From Sphaeroforma arctica JP610 (lineage: Eukaryota > Opisthokonta > Ichthyosporea > Ichthyophonida), in the NCBI RefSeq assembly GCF_001186125.1, contig NW_014040101.1:36747-57247 (forward strand): a DNA stretch of 20,501 nt, given 5' to 3'. Made by a program: the position numbers and the translations under genes. Positions 8,057-15,158 of the stretch are shown one piece after another; position 1 is the stretch's first letter; the number at the start of each line of letters is the position of its first letter. The notes under the pieces are model-generated. The model saw nothing but the letters and a program-made list of their open reading frames with translations, had not been told where the DNA came from and made no database searches.

Positions 8057-8611
8057 TCAAATTCGGTTTTTGTTTGCCAGCGTTTCGTGCAGCTGGATGT
8101 GTGTATTGCGCGCTTCGAGCACGACCACCACGTTGGGATAGTCGTGTTCGGTCGCCGTGCGGCACGCGCCGATCACATTGTTAACAAACTCGTCGTTGGT
8201 AAATATATCCTCGATTCGGAATCCTATGATTTCCATTTGTTGCTCAAACCAGACCGGGTCGTCACTTTGCATCCCGGTCATGGTCTGCAAGACAACGTGT
8301 GCCGCGCGGCGCGTTTGCATACTATTGTCCGCAAACCAGACACCCCCCACTGCGTTTTGTGAAAAGCTTCCATTAATCCCCATGGGATTTTGTTGATTCT
8401 GCAAGTATGACGCAAACCACTGCGACACAAGTGCGTCCTTCCGGTTCTGTGAGCACATGTCGAACGGAAACATGAGGAAATCGAGTGTTCCGTCGTCTTT
8501 GTAGCGCCGCCGCGACACGTCACCCAGTGCGTTCAGCGTAGCGACATCGTCCACCATCGCGCGGTCAAAGTCATAGATCTGTGCAATGTACTGCGTCTCC
8601 ATGTGAAACAT
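8057..8611 (-). CDS. Kinase-like protein, C-terminal part (separate ORF)
   Basis: This 184-residue ORF begins MFHMETQYIAQIYDFDRAM. YDFDRA matches the metal-binding DFG region of viral protein kinases, usually some 20 residues after the catalytic loop, and that loop is at the end of the ORF just upstream (8622-10004). The rest has the look of a kinase C-lobe: DFLMFPFDMCSQNRK, WFEQQMEIIGFRIEDIF. So the kinase signature is divided over two neighbouring ORFs, and the gene looks broken or read in two parts (about one break). Codon use fits the neighbours. It lies 80 bases upstream of the collagen-like gene on the same strand. Confidence 0.6.
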   Translation of the reverse strand: MFHMETQYIAQIYDFDRAMVDDVATLNALGDVSRRRYKDDGTLDFLMFPFDMCSQNRKDALVSQWFASYLQNQQNPMGINGSFSQNAVGGVWFADNSMQTRRAAHVVLQTMTGMQSDDPVWFEQQMEIIGFRIEDIFTNDEFVNNVIGACRTATEHDYPNVVVVLEARNTHIQLHETLANKNRI

Positions 8612-8621
8612 CAGGAACGCA

Positions 8622-10004
8622 TCAGGTAGCGAGTACTCGACTACAGTCGGTTCTATTCTCCAGGTGCAGATCCTGATGCTGCAAATCGCAGTACGACAGG
8701 GCCACGATTCCGAGCATTACCTGCAAAACAATCTTTTCCATCCCCAGCGGACCCAGGTCCACGTTGGGATCTTCCATGAGATTCGAAAGCGTCCGGTCGA
8801 CTTCGGGGATGACCACATAGCCCGCACCCTTGCATTTACCCGTGTACACCACGGGCATAATGTTAAGGCCAATCCCCGTCATCATCATGAAGCTGACAAT
8901 GTCCTTGTACACCGTCCGCTCAAACTGCAGGTCGCTGTCGCAGCCGGCGTTGCTTTCCAGCTTGATGATTAGCGAGCCTTCGCCCGTGCAAAGCCGCTTC
9001 ACTACGGACGCGGACATGCTGTCGTCCCTGTTCGACAGCGGAACGCTCTGGTCGGTGATCTCGCACCCCATTTCCGCCCCAAACACATCCGATAGCAGGG
9101 TGGACATGAACCGCCGGTTTGTAAACGCCCGTCCGCTGGGCACACCGCGCAGAGCGACTTTTGTCTGCACGCGCTTGGCGGTCACGGTCTGGTTAAGGAT
9201 GCTCACGGGTGACTGGAAGGTCAGTTTTATGTTGAGCAAGTCTCCACTTGTAAATAGCGATGTGATGTCGTAGTGTTGTTGTTCACCGCTAGTAAAGACT
9301 CGCACCAACTCGCACTTGGACACACTGTGCTGTGGATTCTGGAATAGCGTTACCGCATTTTGGCCGGCAAAATTTTGGTCAACAATATCGGCCGAGTCGT
9401 AGTCTACAAACGTATGCACGATAGACGATTCTACAATGTCTAGATTGTACTCCGCGTCGAATTTAGCGGTACCATACTCATATTCACGCACTGTGTCTGG
9501 GGCGTTTATAGTCTGCAGCGTGGACTTGACTATGTCGGGTGAAATGTGGGGGAAGTGCAGACAAAGATCCACAAACAGGAGCAGGCCTACAAGCGTGTCG
9601 ACAGCCATGTACATTGGTGCAAGGGAAGCGTGGGTGTGCGTGTACGCATCGGTGGTTAGTGTAGAAAGTGCATTTGTAATTTCGGGTTCGGGTATGTGTT
9701 GGAGACTAGTCACGGAAAACAGCGTCGTCGTCCGGGCGTGGGAATCCCACACGGCGACGGCGACCGTATCCGCGTGGCCACTCTGCGAGATTTCAATTTC
9801 GGAAAAGACGTACTTGTACTTACCTAGAAGTTTATCGAGTCCGTTTCGCACCTCGTTGTCGTCCAAGAATATCCCACCAAGATAGTAGAGGCTGGGCCAT
9901 TGGCTGTAGTATTGCTGGGCATCTTTGCCCTGAACACTTTTTGCCACCCAGCGCTTGAAAGTCGTCTGTGAGAACATATTTCTACTTATCGAGAAAAAAT
10001 GCAT
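8622..10004 (-). CDS. Kinase-like protein, N-terminal extension and catalytic loop
   Basis: I start at MHFFSISRNM (10004); an ATG at 9977 (MFSQTTFKRW) is equally possible, and the frame is open to 10043. The first 300 or so residues form an unknown domain. Kinase marks follow near the end: LIIKLES with the ATP-binding Lys, a helix C candidate FERTVYKDI, a hinge region YVVIPEVDRTL, and the catalytic loop HQDLHLEN with His, Asp and Asn in place. The ORF ends shortly after, and the DFG-like motif is in the next ORF (8057-8611). NCLDVs commonly carry such kinases; targets are unknown. It diverges from the secreted-protein gene at 10107. A kinase relation is likely; whether an active enzyme is made is open. 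Confidence 0.7.
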   Translation of the reverse strand: MHFFSISRNMFSQTTFKRWVAKSVQGKDAQQYYSQWPSLYYLGGIFLDDNEVRNGLDKLLGKYKYVFSEIEISQSGHADTVAVAVWDSHARTTTLFSVTSLQHIPEPEITNALSTLTTDAYTHTHASLAPMYMAVDTLVGLLLFVDLCLHFPHISPDIVKSTLQTINAPDTVREYEYGTAKFDAEYNLDIVESSIVHTFVDYDSADIVDQNFAGQNAVTLFQNPQHSVSKCELVRVFTSGEQQHYDITSLFTSGDLLNIKLTFQSPVSILNQTVTAKRVQTKVALRGVPSGRAFTNRRFMSTLLSDVFGAEMGCEITDQSVPLSNRDDSMSASVVKRLCTGEGSLIIKLESNAGCDSDLQFERTVYKDIVSFMMMTGIGLNIMPVVYTGKCKGAGYVVIPEVDRTLSNLMEDPNVDLGPLGMEKIVLQVMLGIVALSYCDLQHQDLHLENRTDCSRVLAT

Positions 10005-10018
10005 ATTGGTAAAATGAG

Positions 10019-10027
10019 TATAAAAAC
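10019..10027 (+). promoter_or_regulatory. TATA box of the secreted-protein gene
   Basis: TATAAAAAC lies about 88 bases before the ATG at 10107, followed by an A/C-rich leader (CTTACACAAACAAAAAC) free of ATG until the start. It sits in the divergent gap with the kinase-like gene. The match to a eukaryote-type TATA box is good; the transcription start is not determined. Confidence 0.55.
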
Positions 10028-10106
10028 AAGCACACCAGCTCAATTATCATCACTCTTACACAAACAAAAACTAAAATCAAACTAATCTACAAACTCAATC
10101 AACAGC

Positions 10107-10568
10107 ATGATGTTCGGAAAACTTGCTCTCCTTGCCTTGGCCGCCACCGCCACCGCGCAGCAGACGGTCCGTGGGGAATTCTGGACGTCCAGTAACGCGT
10201 GCGCATCTACACCGCAGATCAGTATGGAAAGAACTGAGGGCTGCACGACCATTTACTACAACGGCCAGGGCTTCTTTCTCAACACGAAGTGCTCGAGCTC
10301 CGGTGTCCCGTCAGTGAGCGCGTGCTCCACATCGTCGTGTAGTTCGTGCACACCGCTGAACGTCCTCAACAACCAGTGCGGCCACGGGTTCGGGGTTGTG
10401 TCGTCAGCCAAGGTCGCATGCATCGGCGGCAACTACGGGAGCAGCGGATCGTCGTCATCGGACCTTTCGGCCACGTACTTTTCGTCGGGTGCAGAGGTCG
10501 CCAAGGCAAACACGGTGCTCGGTGCACTTGCGTTGGCGCTTGTGGTGGCCGCTGTGGCCATGTTTTAG
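10107..10568 (+). CDS. Secreted or GPI-type Ser/Cys-rich surface protein
   Basis: The 153-residue protein begins with a clear signal peptide (MMFGKLALLALAATATAQ, cleavage probably after about residue 18). The middle is rich in Ser, Gly and Cys (KCSSSGVPSVSACSTSSCSS) with about ten cysteines, so probably disulfide-bonded and extracellular. The C-terminus is a hydrophobic stretch ending the protein (VLGALALALVVAAVAMF) after a small-residue region, the layout of a GPI-anchor signal or a C-terminal membrane anchor without cytoplasmic tail. Such proteins are typical of cell walls or surfaces of protists and fungi, so the gene may derive from a host. It has its own TATA box and AATAAA signal. No named family is recognised. 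Confidence 0.7.
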   Translation: MMFGKLALLALAATATAQQTVRGEFWTSSNACASTPQISMERTEGCTTIYYNGQGFFLNTKCSSSGVPSVSACSTSSCSSCTPLNVLNNQCGHGFGVVSSAKVACIGGNYGSSGSSSSDLSATYFSSGAEVAKANTVLGALALALVVAAVAMF

Positions 10569-10606
10569 CTAGTTAGCATAGGAACAAGATCGAGGCCTTT
10601 TCGTTG

Positions 10607-10612
10607 AATAAA
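10607..10612 (+). terminator. AATAAA polyadenylation-type signal
   Basis: AATAAA within GAATAAAAG, 38 bases after the stop of the secreted-protein gene at 10568 and before an A run at 10623-10631. Confidence 0.45.
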
Positions 10613-10663
10613 AGTCGGTTTCAAAAAAAAATTTAAGTGTTAAACATTTTGAAAAGAATAGAA

Positions 10664-11944
10664 ATGATCTGGATCATAGTTTTACTTTTTGTATTGCTCA
10701 TCGTTGGGATAATCATTGCAGTCGTATTGTTGACTAGCAGGAAAACTGTAGACGTGCACGTACCATACTCTGACAACGATCCTATCGTAGACATGCACGT
10801 ACCATACTCTGACAACGATCCTATCGTAGACGATCTCGACGACTTTGTGCCGCCAAGTTCAGGGTCATGGAATTCGGTGGCGGTGCAGAACCGTACGGTG
10901 ACCGAGATTATGCCCATGTGTGGACTGGTAAAGGGGGGCAAACTGCTCAACATTCGCTTGTACGCCAACAACTGCTACAACGGAACTGACGTGACGTTTG
11001 AGAAGCTCGACAAGGACTTTGAAAGTCTGGAGCCGGGTGTGAGTGCAATTGTGCGCCTGTACTTTGTGGACGGCCCGGACCGGAACAAGACGCCCTCGTG
11101 GGCGACAACAGAGGGTGAAAAGGGCACAAACGACTGGAGCGACCCCAACATGATGAAAATGGCGTCGGAGCTGTTTGAAAAGCTGACTGTGCATTTGCGC
11201 GACGAAACCAGGTGCTGTCTGCTGCAGCTTGGCTTTGGGTTCTGGAGCGAGTTCCACTTGTCCGGGATTACCATGCGGCCGGGTGAGAACTTTCCCACTG
11301 CGGAGCAGATCGACACGCTGTATGGTATTGTCAAGGCCCACCGCGGCCCATTACAGATCGCGGTGAGTGTTGGGGTCGGGGATGACGAGCGCGAACTGAG
11401 CGACAGCTTCCGATCGGACACGACCATTGGCATTTTCTACGACTCGTTCATGAAAACCCGGGGGTCTGAGTCCGCGTACGAGCTCAAGCTGTACAATGGG
11501 TGCCACTACGACGAGCGCGTGTATACAATGAAAGGTGGGGAGTTCTCCAACGGCGAGGGTACACTGGACTCGATTATGGACACGACGAAACAGCTGATGA
11601 AGAAGCGCGCGATGCACTACGTTATGCCGAACGGGACTTCGGATATCATGTCGTCCAGCAGTAGCAAGATCCAAGAACTCTCGGCGTATATGGGCTACCG
11701 GCTCAAGGTCGCGTCCGTGGACACGAGTGGCGATGGGTACACGCGGCTGTCGGTCACGAATGTTGGGATTGCGCCGACGCTGTACGACCTCAATGTCGTG
11801 CACGAGAATGTCACGTTTGAGCCGAGCCTAGCGCAACTAAAGCCGGGGGCGAGCCGGTACGTGTATGGTAAGATTACCGTGGGCGACAATGCATCGTTTG
11901 AGGCGGAGGGGCCAAGATATTTGGGGGGCGTCAAGCTCTTATAA
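10664..11944 (+). CDS. Type II membrane protein with DUF4832-like glycosidase-type ectodomain
   Basis: From the ATG at 10664 the protein has 426 residues; upstream only a GTG (10637) is in frame. Residues 1-23 (MIWIIVLLFVLLIVGIIIAV) form a signal anchor, followed by a short acidic stalk with a duplicated 13-residue unit (VDxHVPYSDNDPI). The ectodomain includes CCLLQLGFGFWSEFHLSG, which resembles the GFIGxWGEWH strand of DUF4874/DUF4832 proteins (TIM-barrel, glycoside hydrolase-like). The C-terminal part, MGYRLKVASV to PGASRYVYGKI, fits the beta-sandwich that closes that family (GYR..., NVGIAPxL). The Glu in WSEFH is the candidate catalytic residue. Several N-x-S/T sites suggest glycosylation. 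A sugar-degrading or sugar-binding surface role is inferred. Its 3' end has been copied several times downstream. Confidence 0.65.
   Translation: MIWIIVLLFVLLIVGIIIAVVLLTSRKTVDVHVPYSDNDPIVDMHVPYSDNDPIVDDLDDFVPPSSGSWNSVAVQNRTVTEIMPMCGLVKGGKLLNIRLYANNCYNGTDVTFEKLDKDFESLEPGVSAIVRLYFVDGPDRNKTPSWATTEGEKGTNDWSDPNMMKMASELFEKLTVHLRDETRCCLLQLGFGFWSEFHLSGITMRPGENFPTAEQIDTLYGIVKAHRGPLQIAVSVGVGDDERELSDSFRSDTTIGIFYDSFMKTRGSESAYELKLYNGCHYDERVYTMKGGEFSNGEGTLDSIMDTTKQLMKKRAMHYVMPNGTSDIMSSSSSKIQELSAYMGYRLKVASVDTSGDGYTRLSVTNVGIAPTLYDLNVVHENVTFEPSLAQLKPGASRYVYGKITVGDNASFEAEGPRYLGGVKLL
10748..10825. repeat. 39-bp in-frame direct repeat, two units
   Basis: Two adjacent 39-base units differ by about one base and encode VDVHVPYSDNDPI and VDMHVPYSDNDPI in the stalk just outside the membrane anchor of the DUF4832-like protein. 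The duplication keeps the frame and lengthens the stalk. It looks recent because of the near identity. Confidence 0.85.
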
Positions 11945-12033
11945 GAGCCTATGGTTTACATATACGTTTACTGTAAAACGATAAACCACATTATTGCGTT
12001 TACTCCCACCATCAATACGTTTACTGTAAACCT
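11945..12033. repeat. Degenerate start of the CGTTTACT repeat zone
   Basis: After the stop at 11944 the sequence holds diverged pieces of the 64-bp unit seen at 12321: ACGTTTACTGTAAAACGATA, TTATTGCGTTTACT and ATACGTTTACTGTAAAC. GTTTACTGTAAAC at 12019-12031 is a perfect palindrome with 6-base arms. No gene is visible. These may be old array units separated from the main array by insertion of gene-tail copies. Confidence 0.55.
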
Positions 12034-12101
12034 GAGCCGAGCCTAGCACAACTAAGGCCGGGAGAGGGCCGGTAAGTGTATGGTAAGATTACCGTGGGCG
12101 A
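12034..12101 (+). repeat. Short copy of the DUF4832-like gene tail
   Basis: Sixty-eight bases align without gaps to 11819-11886 in the 3' part of the DUF4832-like gene (GAGCCGAGCCTAGC to ACCGTGGGCG), with a handful of substitutions. It is a non-coding relic. It is followed closely by the TACGATGAGAC repeat at 12118. Confidence 0.8.
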
Positions 12102-12117
12102 AAGATCATAGGCACCC

Positions 12118-12171
12118 TACGGTGAGACAATAGCCCCCCCTACGATGAGACAATACCCCCCCTACGATGAG
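12118..12171. repeat. TACGATGAGACAATA direct repeats
   Basis: Two full units of 22-23 bases (TACG[G/A]TGAGACAATA plus a C run) and a third start (TACGATGAG). The same motif follows the Fanzor element at 18551 and 18569. Function unknown; it marks a shared ancestral sequence in both places. Confidence 0.75.
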
Positions 12172-12207
12172 TTGCCATGCTGGCTCCGGTGCGCAAGCGG
12201 GTTAGAA
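12172..12207 (+). repeat. Copy of the BRO-like gene's 3' tail (MLAPxRKRV)
   Basis: TTGCCATGCTGGCTCCGG onwards matches 13785-13820, the codons for the basic C-terminus (AMLAPARKRVRR) of the BRO-N/T5orf172 protein, with two or three changes. The rest of that gene is absent here. Related tail copies lie near 18871 and 19872. Confidence 0.75.
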
Positions 12208-12211
12208 AACA

Positions 12212-12311
12212 TGTACGACCTCAATGTCGTGCACGAGAATGTCACGTTTGAGCCGAGCCTAGCGCAACTAAAGCCGGGAGCGAGCCGGTATGTGTATGGC
12301 AAGATTACCGT
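12212..12311 (+). repeat. Copy of the DUF4832-like gene tail
   Basis: One hundred bases align to 11781-11880 (TGTACGACCTCAATGTCGTG to GATTACCGT). It shares GGGAGCG and TATGTGTATGGC with the copy at 13937-14169, where the parent gene reads GGGGGCG and TACGTGTATGGT, so these two copies are closer to each other than to the parent. Confidence 0.85.
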
Positions 12312-12320
12312 TACTAAAAC

Positions 12321-12667
12321 ATAAAACAATAACCCCCTTATTGTGTTTACTTGAAAAACGATAAACCAGACTAACACGTTTACTATAAAACAATAACCCC
12401 CTTATTGCGTTTACTTGAAAAACGATAAATCAGACTAACACGTTTACTATAAAACAATAACCCCCCTTATTGCGTTTACTTGAAAAACGATAAATCAGAC
12501 TAACACGTTTACTATAAAACAATAACCCCCTTATTGTGTTTACTTGAAAAACGATAAACCAGACTAACACGTTTACTATAAAACAATAACCCCCTTATTG
12601 CGTTTACTTGAAAAACGATAAACCAGACTAACACGTTTACTATAAAACAATAACCCCCTTACTTGAA
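12321..12667. repeat. Tandem array of 64-bp units
   Basis: Units begin ATAAAACAATAACCCCC at 12321, 12385, 12449, 12514, 12578 and 12642: five complete units of 64 bases (one of 65) and a cut-short sixth. Each contains AATAACCCCCTTATT (5-base arms around a C run), GCGTTTACTTGAAAAACGATAAA and GACTAACACGTTTACT. Units differ at only a few bases. The array lies immediately upstream of the BRO-like gene and could be an enhancer, an origin-type element or simply an unstable repeat. No gene is present in 11945-12727. Confidence 0.9.
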
Positions 12668-12727
12668 AAAAAAAATCGAGAAAGAAATATTCGGGGTTTC
12701 AGATAAAATGTCAGAGTTACAGACAAA

Positions 12728-13828
12728 ATGGTGCCACCAATTACCAATGTTACATGCGACTGGCACATCATCGAGAACTGTCCGGCACAGATTGATACCG
12801 AAGTCAATGGTGACATAGGGCTTTCGTCAATCCATGTGGTTGGAGATCGGACAGTAGCAGGTACGTTCTTCAGCGCCAAGGGAGTGGCCGACATGGTAGG
12901 TGTTGTAAACACACAGACCGTCTACAATTCTATACCAAATGAATACCGGGTGAAAATCAGAATCAACAACTCCTGGTTTGTTTACCTCGACACCACGGGG
13001 CTCATGATGTACCTCATGTCATCTAAGCGCGGACGTCAGACTGCGTATTTCCAGTTGATTATGAGCATCGTCGCAGCCTACTCTACAAGTGACGTTGCAA
13101 AGATCCAGGATCTCGTAAAGCCCGTACTTCAGGTGACTCTGGGGTCCAGAGGCATCTCAACGATCGATAGCGGTATCTACATGATATGCATTGGTAAAGT
13201 CCGAGACCTCAAGCACCTCTGTACGACACTGCCAGCGAGCTGCTCTGATGACGACGATGTCTATAAATATGGCAAGTCCGACAACATCCACCGTCGAATG
13301 GGCGAGCATAGTGTCTCATTTAAGGATGCTGATCTCAAATATGCCGTGTACATTGCGTCGCACCTGACCAGTACAGCGGAGCGGGCAGTCTCTTCACTGA
13401 TCAGTAGTCACTCGGCAGCGACGAGGTTCCCAATGAACAAGCACCGCGAGATTTTCTCCGTGCCTGCCGCAATGGCAAAATCGCTGCTTGACGAGGTTGT
13501 CCACGTTTGTCGCCAAGTCTCGGCTGGTGGACTCGCGGAAGAGCAGCGGCTGGTGGCTGAGTTGGAACGAGTTAAAGAGGGAATCGTCGCAGACAACAAG
13601 CTGTATGAAAAGACGCGTGCCACGGAGGCCAAGTACGCCAGTCAGTTGACAGACATGGCGGCGCGTGAAAACGAAGGTCTGCGTTCGGCCTTACGTACTT
13701 CGGAAGAAGCACGTAAGGCTGCAGAGGATGCACGCTTAGACTTGAGTCAGAAACTCACGTCGACACAAGCACAGCTCATTGAGCTTGCCATGCTGGCTCC
13801 GGCGCGCAAGCGAGTTAGAAGAGCCTAG
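12728..13828 (+). CDS. BRO-N / T5orf172 (GIY-YIG-like) DNA-binding protein
   Basis: This 366-residue protein starts at the ATG at 12728. Residues about 44-115 resemble a BRO-N domain (FFSAKGVADMVGVVNTQTVY, then YLDTTGLMMYLMSSKRGRQ), a DNA-binding module common in viruses and phages. Residues about 145-255 fit T5orf172/MUG113, a GIY-YIG nuclease relative: G149-I-Y151, Y181-G-K-S followed by R189-R190, Glu218 in TAERA, and HREIF near 239. A coiled coil covers about 272-352, and the protein ends in a basic tail (PARKRVRRA) that may act as a nuclear localisation signal. BRO-type genes are multi-copy in many insect and giant viruses; their roles in DNA metabolism are only partly known. Pieces of this gene's coiled coil and tail recur at 12172, 18671-18865 and 19870. 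Confidence 0.8.
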   Translation: MVPPITNVTCDWHIIENCPAQIDTEVNGDIGLSSIHVVGDRTVAGTFFSAKGVADMVGVVNTQTVYNSIPNEYRVKIRINNSWFVYLDTTGLMMYLMSSKRGRQTAYFQLIMSIVAAYSTSDVAKIQDLVKPVLQVTLGSRGISTIDSGIYMICIGKVRDLKHLCTTLPASCSDDDDVYKYGKSDNIHRRMGEHSVSFKDADLKYAVYIASHLTSTAERAVSSLISSHSAATRFPMNKHREIFSVPAAMAKSLLDEVVHVCRQVSAGGLAEEQRLVAELERVKEGIVADNKLYEKTRATEAKYASQLTDMAARENEGLRSALRTSEEARKAAEDARLDLSQKLTSTQAQLIELAMLAPARKRVRRA

Positions 13829-13935
13829 TTTTTCTTAGTGTGTGTTCTGCTGCTGAAATATACAATAAAAAAATAAAACAGTTTTCAAGTCGAATTTTTA
13901 CTTAGTCATGCGCGTGCGCTTCCGCGGTGGTGACG
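13785..13935. repeat. Relic of a convergent gene junction, copy 1
   Basis: This stretch holds the end of the BRO-like gene, an A-rich spacer, TCGAATTTTTACTTAGTCATG, and 28 bases whose minus strand encodes a PPRKRTR tail. The same order recurs at 19870-19978, where the plus-strand gene is reduced to its tail and the minus-strand gene is long. So here the minus-strand neighbour survives only as its last few codons (about 13908-13935) before the DUF4832-like tail copy begins. Confidence 0.75.
13864..13869 (+). terminator. AATAAA polyadenylation-type signal
   Basis: AATAAA in a run of A-rich sequence 36 bases after the stop of the BRO-like gene at 13828; a second hexamer overlaps at about 13872. 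Confidence 0.45.
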
Positions 13936-13936
13936 A

Positions 13937-14169
13937 ACTTCGGATATCATGTCGTCCAGCAGTAGCAAGATCCAAGAACTCTCGGCGTACATGGGCTACC
14001 GGCTCAAGGTCGCGTCCGTGGACACGAGTGGCGATGGGTACACGCGGCTGTCGGTCACGAATGTTGGGATTGCGCCGACGCTGTACGACCTCAATGTCGT
14101 GCACGAGAATGTCACGTTTGAGCCGAGCCTAGCGCAACTAAAGCCGGGAGCGAGCCGGTATGTGTATGG
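13937..14169 (+). repeat. 233-bp copy of the DUF4832-like gene's 3' part
   Basis: It aligns without gaps to 11636-11868 with very few differences and keeps the frame: an ORF from 13949 gives 80 residues, MSSSSSKIQELSAYMGYRLK to RYVYG, then NAVSLR from the left end of the Fanzor element. It covers the beta-sandwich domain only, with no membrane anchor. It is a gene fragment; expression is unproven. Confidence 0.9.
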
Positions 14170-14173
14170 CAAT

Positions 14174-14191
14174 GCAGTGTCATTGCGTTAA
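14174..14191. repeat. Left terminal inverted repeat
   Basis: GCAGTGTCATTGCGTTAA pairs with 18533-18550 at 17 of 18 positions; the innermost 13 bases are identical. It begins 5 bases after the end of the DUF4832-like tail copy. Confidence 0.75.
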
Positions 14192-14251
14192 CGAATCGTG
14201 AATCTAAAATATAAAAATGTACAAATCAATTACTGAAAAGTTTGCAAGACC

Positions 14252-15102
14252 ATGAACAACATGTGGATTGTTCGTAACCGGAAAGTGGACACATTCGCAA
14301 CCGTTATTGCGTCCTTAATGACCGCGTCGCGGTCTTTTGGTGGTCTTGCGTGCATAACCAAATTATTAAATACAACTGTTGCACCATCGTCATTATGTAG
14401 AGCACGACAACGTATTTCGATAAAAATCCTCAGTGATATCTTGAAGAGTATCAACCCACCAGCGAAAACAGCGTGTAGAATAGTTGCAGTCGATGGATCT
14501 AAGGTAGCCATTGGCCCTAGCAATACGTCATTTGCAAAACATGGTAATAGTAAATCTGTTAGACATGCGATGATCTCTACGATGTACGACGCAACCAATA
14601 ATCAGCCAGTGGATAGTCGTATCTTTGAACACCACAACGAAAGAGATGCAGTTCTTCAGCGACTCGATCAGATAAATAAACTGCACGATATCATGGTTTT
14701 TGACCGGGGGTATTACTCTAAAAATCTTATGGAACACCTCGACCAGAATGGTTATATGTATGTGTGTCGTTTAAAAAACAACAGTCAAAATCCTTACATG
14801 AGACGTGGACACACGTTGTCAAAGTTTATTTGGACCGAGGGGTAATAAAGGACATTTATAAATCACGTTGGAGCGTCGAATCGTATTTCAAGGTTTTAAA
14901 ATCAGATTGGGGTTCTTCCAAGTTTGCGTCATTTGGAGTGACTGCTATCCAGAAAGAGTTACTATTTCGTGAAATTGATCTTATGTCAGTACTCGCAACG
15001 CTCCTAGAGAAATCGTCATCGTGTCATAGCATCAATCTGATTTCACGTGACCAAAAGGTATTCGCGAATTTTCACTTTGAGAGCATGAAGTTTTTGGTAT
15101 AA
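14252..15102 (+). pseudogene. IS4-family DDE transposase, split over two frames
   Basis: The first frame (14252-14845, 197 residues) contains IVAVDGSKV with Asp81 and MVFDRGYYSK with Asp151, the first two residues of the DDE triad. The second (14764-15102) contains IYKSRWSVESYFKVLK, which matches the IS4-family Y-(2)-R-(3)-E-(6)-K signature and supplies the catalytic Glu. The frames overlap, so a frame change separates the second Asp from the Glu. That interval is only about 60 codons, shorter than the usual IS4 insertion domain, which suggests a deletion as well. The transposase is therefore probably inactive and the element would need help in trans. It starts at MNNMWIVRN, about 60 bases inside the left terminal repeat, after ATATAAAAATG, a TATA-like sequence. 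Confidence 0.8.
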
Positions 15103-15158
15103 ATATATTTACTTTTCAATGTTGAGAATCACAATTGCACATCACACTATAAGACAAG

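Noticed and set aside
7977-8165. Upstream extension of the collagen-like protein by 63 residues
   Set aside because: It overlaps the 3' end of the neighbouring kinase-like ORF and shows no domain character, while MDNSS leads directly into the head repeats.
12162-12377. Minus-strand 71-residue ORF
   Set aside because: It is the antisense of the DUF4832-like tail copy and part of the tandem array.
12321-12667. CRISPR array
   Set aside because: The units are contiguous 64-bp near-identical repeats without unique spacers, and no cas genes are present.
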